The notes below the pieces were generated by a model that had not been told where the DNA came from, did no database searches, and was given only the letters and a program-made list of their open reading frames with translations. A program made the translations under genes and the position numbers. A stretch of 64,000 bases of DNA, taken from contig NZ_JAMBNV010000001.1 of the NCBI RefSeq assembly GCF_023715245.1, forward strand, positions 2,108,001-2,172,000, in the 5' to 3' direction. The stretch comes from Sporosarcina luteola (GTDB lineage: Bacteria; Bacillota; Bacilli; Bacillales_A; Planococcaceae). Positions 60,757 through 64,000 of the stretch are shown piece by piece (position 1 is the stretch's first letter; the number at the start of each line of letters is the position of its first letter).

Positions 60757-62136
60757 TCATGTCGTGCGTGTCAACGTCTTCCCCATATACCCGAATAGAA
60801 TTGTCAATATCGGCGATAACAGGCAGAAGAATGCGAAAGGCAAATAGTCGACTGTCGAAACGCCTAATACATTCGTTATGAAAATCCCACATACACTCCA
60901 TGGTACGAGTGGATTCACAACTGTTCCCGCATCTTCCATGACGCGGCTCAAGTTTTTATTCGCCAGGCCGACCTTCTCGTATTGTGTTTGGAACGCCTGC
61001 CCCGTCAATAATATAGATAAATACTGTTCACCGATCAATACATTGATGCCGATCGCTGTCATCGCGGATGCCATGATGACAGAAGACACTTTCTTCAACA
61101 GCATTTCAACCTGCGCCAACAAACTTTGGACAATCCCTAACGTGAACAGCAAGCCGCCCATGCTTAACGCGAGCAATACGAGAGCAACTGTGAACATCAT
61201 GCTCTCCATGCCGCCTCGCGTCAGTAAGGCATCAACGTCCCCAACTCCGGTAGTGGAGACGTATCCGCTAAACAGGATTCCAAGCACTTGTGAAAATCCA
61301 ATGCTTTGATGGAGAAAAGAAAGTACGACCGCCACTGCGGAGCTGATTGCCAATGTAAGGAATGCAGGAACCTTTAAAATCGTCAAGATAAATAAAGCAA
61401 CGAGCGGAATGACTGTATACCAATGGATCATCCCTGTTTCCAGCAACGTTTCCTGGAACATTGCAATCTTATCGAACTCCCCTGTCGTCACGTCCGGTGA
61501 TATCACTCCAAACAAAACAAATGACAAGATGAATGCAGGCACCGTCGTCCACCCCATGTTGCGGATATGCTCAAACAGATCGACCCCCACTATCGAAGAC
61601 GCGAGGTTCGTCGTGTCCGACAACGGCGACATTTTATCGCCAAAGAACGCACCTGAAACGATAGCTCCCGCCGCAATCGGCAGTGACAGTTCAAGTACAC
61701 TCGCCATTCCGATGAACGCCACGCCGACCGTTGCCACTGTTGTCAAGGAACTGCCGATCGAGATGCCGACGATGGCTGTGACGGCGAAGACGATTGCAAA
61801 AAAGAATGTAGGGGTTATTAAATGGAACCCTGCGTAAATCAATGAAGGAATCGTTCCACTCATCATCCAACTGCTGATGAGAATGCCGATGAAGAAAAAG
61901 AGGAAGACTGCCCCCATGCCGGCTCCAGCCCCTTCCACCAATCCCTTCTCAAGTTTACGGAAAGAGATCCCCCTCAAAAGTCCATATCCGATTAATAATA
62001 AAATCGAAAATAGAATTGGCAAATGGGGAACGGAATCGAATTTTATTATACTGACACTGATCATCGCCACGATGCCGAATACGAGCAGTGCCGATTCCCA
62101 GATCTTTGGCGAATGAATCGCTTTTATTTGAAACAT
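60757..62136 (-). CDS. NhaC family antiporter, tyrosine T-box controlled
   Basis: 459 aa with about 11-12 hydrophobic helices. Pattern: FKLEKGLVEGAGAGMGAVFLFFFIGILISSWMMSGTIPSLIYAGFHLITPTFFFA, GSSLTTVATVGVAFIGMA, DKMSPLSDTTNLAS and VVNPLVPWSVCGIFI, the NhaC Na/H antiporter family. GGAGGAG precedes the ATG. A T-box leader with a TAC specifier precedes it, so in this organism it probably moves tyrosine or a related amino acid rather than only sodium, as proposed for T-box-linked NhaC/YheL members. Confidence 0.9.
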   Translation of the reverse strand: MFQIKAIHSPKIWESALLVFGIVAMISVSIIKFDSVPHLPILFSILLLIGYGLLRGISFRKLEKGLVEGAGAGMGAVFLFFFIGILISSWMMSGTIPSLIYAGFHLITPTFFFAIVFAVTAIVGISIGSSLTTVATVGVAFIGMASVLELSLPIAAGAIVSGAFFGDKMSPLSDTTNLASSIVGVDLFEHIRNMGWTTVPAFILSFVLFGVISPDVTTGEFDKIAMFQETLLETGMIHWYTVIPLVALFILTILKVPAFLTLAISSAVAVVLSFLHQSIGFSQVLGILFSGYVSTTGVGDVDALLTRGGMESMMFTVALVLLALSMGGLLFTLGIVQSLLAQVEMLLKKVSSVIMASAMTAIGINVLIGEQYLSILLTGQAFQTQYEKVGLANKNLSRVMEDAGTVVNPLVPWSVCGIFITNVLGVSTVDYLPFAFFCLLSPILTILFGYMGKTLTRTT

Positions 62137-62154
62137 ATTGAACTCCTCCTAGTA

Positions 62155-62400
62155 ACTAGCATAAACACTACAAAAGCGGAGGGTGGCGGGACCGTTGCTC
62201 CTAACGCTACGCTTTTACTCGCAAAAGCCGTTCTTCGTGACGGCTTTCACTGCGACAGGCATAAGGCGGATCTGCGAAACGGCGCCTTTTGCCGTGCAGC
62301 GGAGCTGACTTATGTCCCGAGCAAATCGAACTGCGAAGGGTTCGCTTTGCCATATTTCTGCGGTTTTTGCAGAAATTAAGGCAGCCTTTCTGCCACCCGA
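62155..62400. repeat. GC-rich intergenic block resembling Bacillales repeats, between T-box and its gene
   Basis: Contains AAAGCGGAGGGTGGCGGG, an AAAAGCCG / CGGCTTT hairpin, GGCATAAGGCGGATCTGCG and a distal ACTTATGTCC that can pair with it. I have seen closely similar intergenic elements repeated in Bacillaceae genomes. There is no ORF. It fills the space between the T-box terminator and the antiporter start. Confidence 0.55.
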
Positions 62401-62409
62401 AGTCTAGAC

Positions 62410-62646
62410 GAAAAAAACCCCTTCCATCCCTTGGATAAGGGACGAAGGAGTTCTCCGCGATACCACCCTGATTGACGACAGGCAAACCTGCAGTCCACTT
62501 CATTTCAATCGGAGAAAAACTGTCGGTGTACTTCATGCCTGCTGCTGCCTGAATTTGCACTATCCATTCAGTCTCTACTTGCTGCCCACAACAGGATTAC
62601 TATGTCGACTCTCCGTATATATTCGTTTCAAATGTTGAATGATTAT
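62410..62646 (-). promoter_or_regulatory. Tyrosine-type T-box leader
   Basis: The T-box sequence AGGGTGGTATCGCGG is at 62455-62469 on the minus strand. The leader also has a basal Stem I (GGAGA near 62615 with TCTCC near 62512), AGTA in the 5' side, and the specifier region GAAGTACACCGAC with codon TAC at 62528-62530. The competing terminator is CCTTCGTCCCTT / AAGGGATGGAAGG with a seven-T tract (62411-62450). It lifts termination when tRNA-Tyr is uncharged. Confidence 0.9.
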
Positions 62647-62652
62647 GTTTGT

Positions 62653-62680
62653 ATATTACCAGTCCTGTCGGAGAAGTCAA
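62653..62680 (-). promoter_or_regulatory. Promoter of the T-box transcript
   Basis: TTGACT, 16 bases, TAATAT on the minus strand; transcription would start at about 62646, just before Stem I. Confidence 0.6.
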
Positions 62681-62698
62681 CAGTCCTTCAGTCCGATA

Positions 62699-63058
62699 TT
62701 ACGATAATTGGCCGATGGTAAAACCTGCATACGCTAACACGGCTCCAAATCCGAATGTCCACATGCTATACAACAAGGCTTCCCTTCTGTGGCCGCTCCT
62801 CCATAACTGTAGCAATTCTTTTAGTAGAGTTGAAAAAGTCGTAAGAGCACCCATCACTCCCGACGCCAGAAAGACCGTCCATAGCTTCGGTAATTCCAAG
62901 CCGAAAATAAGACCGATCAGAAAGGAGCCCATCAAATTGACAGCTAATGTCCCCATCGGAAGTCTATTCTCTTTGTTCATCTTTGTCGAAATGAAATATC
63001 GTAGAACTGCCCCTACAAATCCTCCTAGCCCGATGACAACCGCTTCAGCTGCTGTCAT
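62699..63058 (-). CDS. crcB: Fluoride channel subunit CrcB/Fluc
   Basis: 119 aa, four hydrophobic helices. GGFVGAVLRYFIS, NRLPMGTLAVNLMGSFLIGL and GALTTFSTLLKELLQL are the Fluc hallmarks, including the Asn and Phe/Ser pore motif. It overlaps the other crcB as ATGA. Fluc channels form antiparallel dimers; two genes usually indicate a heterodimer. No fluoride riboswitch is seen. Confidence 0.92.
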   Translation of the reverse strand: MTAAEAVVIGLGGFVGAVLRYFISTKMNKENRLPMGTLAVNLMGSFLIGLIFGLELPKLWTVFLASGVMGALTTFSTLLKELLQLWRSGHRREALLYSMWTFGFGAVLAYAGFTIGQLS

Positions 63059-63432
63059 ACACTCACCATCCTGTTACCAATTCGTAAGCCGATGATTCCG
63101 ACGACAAGTCCTCCAATAATGCTGCTACTGAAATACAGGATGGATAGCACCAATTGTCCATTTTGAAAAAGGCTGACCGTTTCCATGCTGAACGCGGAAA
63201 ATGTTGTAAAGGAACCTAAAAATCCAGTCGTTATCGAAGTCTGAAGTCGCTCATCAGTGGTGAGGCGGTGAATGACGCCTGCACTAAGAAGACAAAGGAT
63301 GAATGTTCCGAGCAAATTGACTGACAACGTCTTTATCGGAAAATCCGTTGACCCTTCAAGCAGTTGTCCGATCCCTATACGGCAAATCGCTCCGATCGCT
63401 CCTGCAATTCCGACATAAAGGGCCTGCTTCAT
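63055..63432 (-). CDS. crcB: Fluoride channel subunit CrcB/Fluc
   Basis: 125 aa, four helices: YVGIAGAIGAICRIGIGQLLEG, FPIKTLSVNLLGTFILCLLSAG and GFLGSFTTFSAFSMETVSLFQNGQL. Partner subunit of the neighbouring CrcB. Its start overlaps the stop of the helicase gene as ATGA, so it is cotranscribed with it; coupling of fluoride channels to a helicase is unusual. Confidence 0.92.
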   Translation of the reverse strand: MKQALYVGIAGAIGAICRIGIGQLLEGSTDFPIKTLSVNLLGTFILCLLSAGVIHRLTTDERLQTSITTGFLGSFTTFSAFSMETVSLFQNGQLVLSILYFSSSIIGGLVVGIIGLRIGNRMVSV

Positions 63433-64000
63433 AGCTCAACCTCTTTCAATAAACGGCGAGATAAAATTGTCTCCAGCAATAGCTGCTTTTCAGTCTCTCC
63501 GAATTGAATACGGATATTTTCCTCGCCGATTCCGTTGATGACCCCTCTGCCAAACACGCGATGCGTGACGTGCATTCCTACCGATAATGCAGTTCTATCG
63601 CTGATGCCATCCGGATCGGGCAGTGTCGACAAATTGGGTTGTTTGAATTTCTCCAATTTCCGTTCTTCAGGCTTCATCAAGATCCCCCGCACTTCATTCA
63701 TAAATCTTGAATCCTCTTTAGATTTCCCGTTCGCCTCCCTGTAGGAAAGCAATTCCAACCGTTCCTTTGCACGTGTCATCCCGACATAAAATAATCGTCT
63801 TGCCTCTTCTAGCATCGGCAGGTCCATTTCATCCTCTTCAGAAGGAATGATCCCTTTCACTAAATCAATCATGAATACGCGCCTGAATTCCAATCCTTTG
63901 GCACTATGAAATGTAGACAACGTCAAGGCATTTTCAGGGGGATTAAATTTTGCCTGTTGGACAGCTTGTTCCAATTCCTTCAAACGATTCGCGAAATCGA
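63429..64000 (-). CDS. UvrD/PcrA-type helicase, C-terminal part (runs off the right edge)
   Basis: The frame is open to 64000, so only about 190 C-terminal codons are visible; the TTG at 63983 is not a real start. Motif V reads LSTFHSAKGLEFRRVFMIDLVKG and motif VI RLFYVGMTRAKERLELL. A final beta-rich domain, GMHVTHRVFGRGVINGIGEENIRIQFGETEKQLL, matches the Tudor-like end of UvrD/PcrA-family helicases. Whether this is the main PcrA cannot be told from the part seen. Confidence 0.88.
   Translation of the reverse strand, partial: DFANRLKELEQAVQQAKFNPPENALTLSTFHSAKGLEFRRVFMIDLVKGIIPSEEDEMDLPMLEEARRLFYVGMTRAKERLELLSYREANGKSKEDSRFMNEVRGILMKPEERKLEKFKQPNLSTLPDPDGISDRTALSVGMHVTHRVFGRGVINGIGEENIRIQFGETEKQLLLETILSRRLLKEVEL

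Noticed and set aside
62653..63432. Fluoride riboswitch for crcB
   Set aside because: The crcB genes are packed against the helicase gene with no leader between, and no matching fold was seen.
1..64000. Prophage, integron, insertion sequence or tRNA/rRNA genes
   Set aside because: No integrase, transposase, phage structural gene, tRNA cloverleaf or rRNA sequence was recognised anywhere in the window.

Overview
The window looks like a chromosomal segment of a spore-forming, low-to-mid GC Bacillota. It is most likely a Planococcaceae member such as Sporosarcina or a close relative; this is inferred from gene content and style, since there is no rRNA. The signs are strong Gram-positive Shine-Dalgarno sites with frequent TTG/GTG starts, the sporulation set prkA-yhbH-spoVR, an ArgR/AhrC-type ARG box, a FapR-like site at fabI, a T-box leader, and the alkylpyrone pair bpsA-bpsB. 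I see no transposase, integrase or phage genes and no CRISPR array.

Layout. 1-9.1 kb: a tightly coupled minus-strand run of small accessory enzymes (PP2C-like phosphatase, HIT, three NUDIX, an ASCH-VOC fusion, SRPBCC, a second DnaN-type clamp, nucleotidyltransferase, DUF2087, TPR, lipoprotein, DUF402, Rossmann protein, alpha/beta hydrolase, GNAT). 9.2-12.3 kb: a SIMPL protein and a polar amino-acid ABC importer whose promoter has a perfect 12-bp palindrome in its spacer. 12.4-21.6 kb: ctaB, a zinc metallopeptidase, a PAS chemotaxis transducer, DUF2935, aspartate dehydrogenase, a DUF697 GTPase, an APH(6)-like kinase and two GNATs. 21.9-26.5 kb: the prkA-yhbH-spoVR operon behind a sigma-E/K-like promoter. 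27.4-33.7 kb: a six-gene polyamine operon encoding two complete routes from putrescine to spermidine. 35.4-41.1 kb: an MFS gene and argCJBD. 41.3 kb: fabI. 42.3-45.4 kb: a frameshifted SRPBCC-DoxX gene, DUF4166 and YndJ. 45.5-50.5 kb: argH with an ARG box, a cation-efflux gene with an attenuator-like leader, an RNA methyltransferase and a lipoprotein. 50.5-54 kb: a second minus-strand accessory run (threonine dehydratase, GyrI-like, GrpB-like, NUDIX, phosphotransferase). 54.3-60.7 kb: pepA, a PadR-DUF4097 pair with a perfect palindromic operator, YqxD/YaiI and bpsAB. 60.7-64 kb: an NhaC-family antiporter under a tyrosine-type T-box, two crcB fluoride-channel genes, and the 3' part of a UvrD-type helicase that runs off the window.

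The most unusual signal is not a gene. Seven intergenic arrays repeat with a strict 21-bp period (one alternates 21/20). Each has its own core of about 10 bp joined to about 11 variable bases, and every one lies beside the 3' end of at least one gene, never between divergent genes. Two share the same core in opposite orientation. I do not recognise them as a described class. Other items of note are the T-box separated from its gene by a repeat-like block, the dual-route polyamine operon with an E. coli-type SpeD, an aspartate dehydrogenase with no ATG/GTG/TTG start, and the frameshifted DoxX gene.
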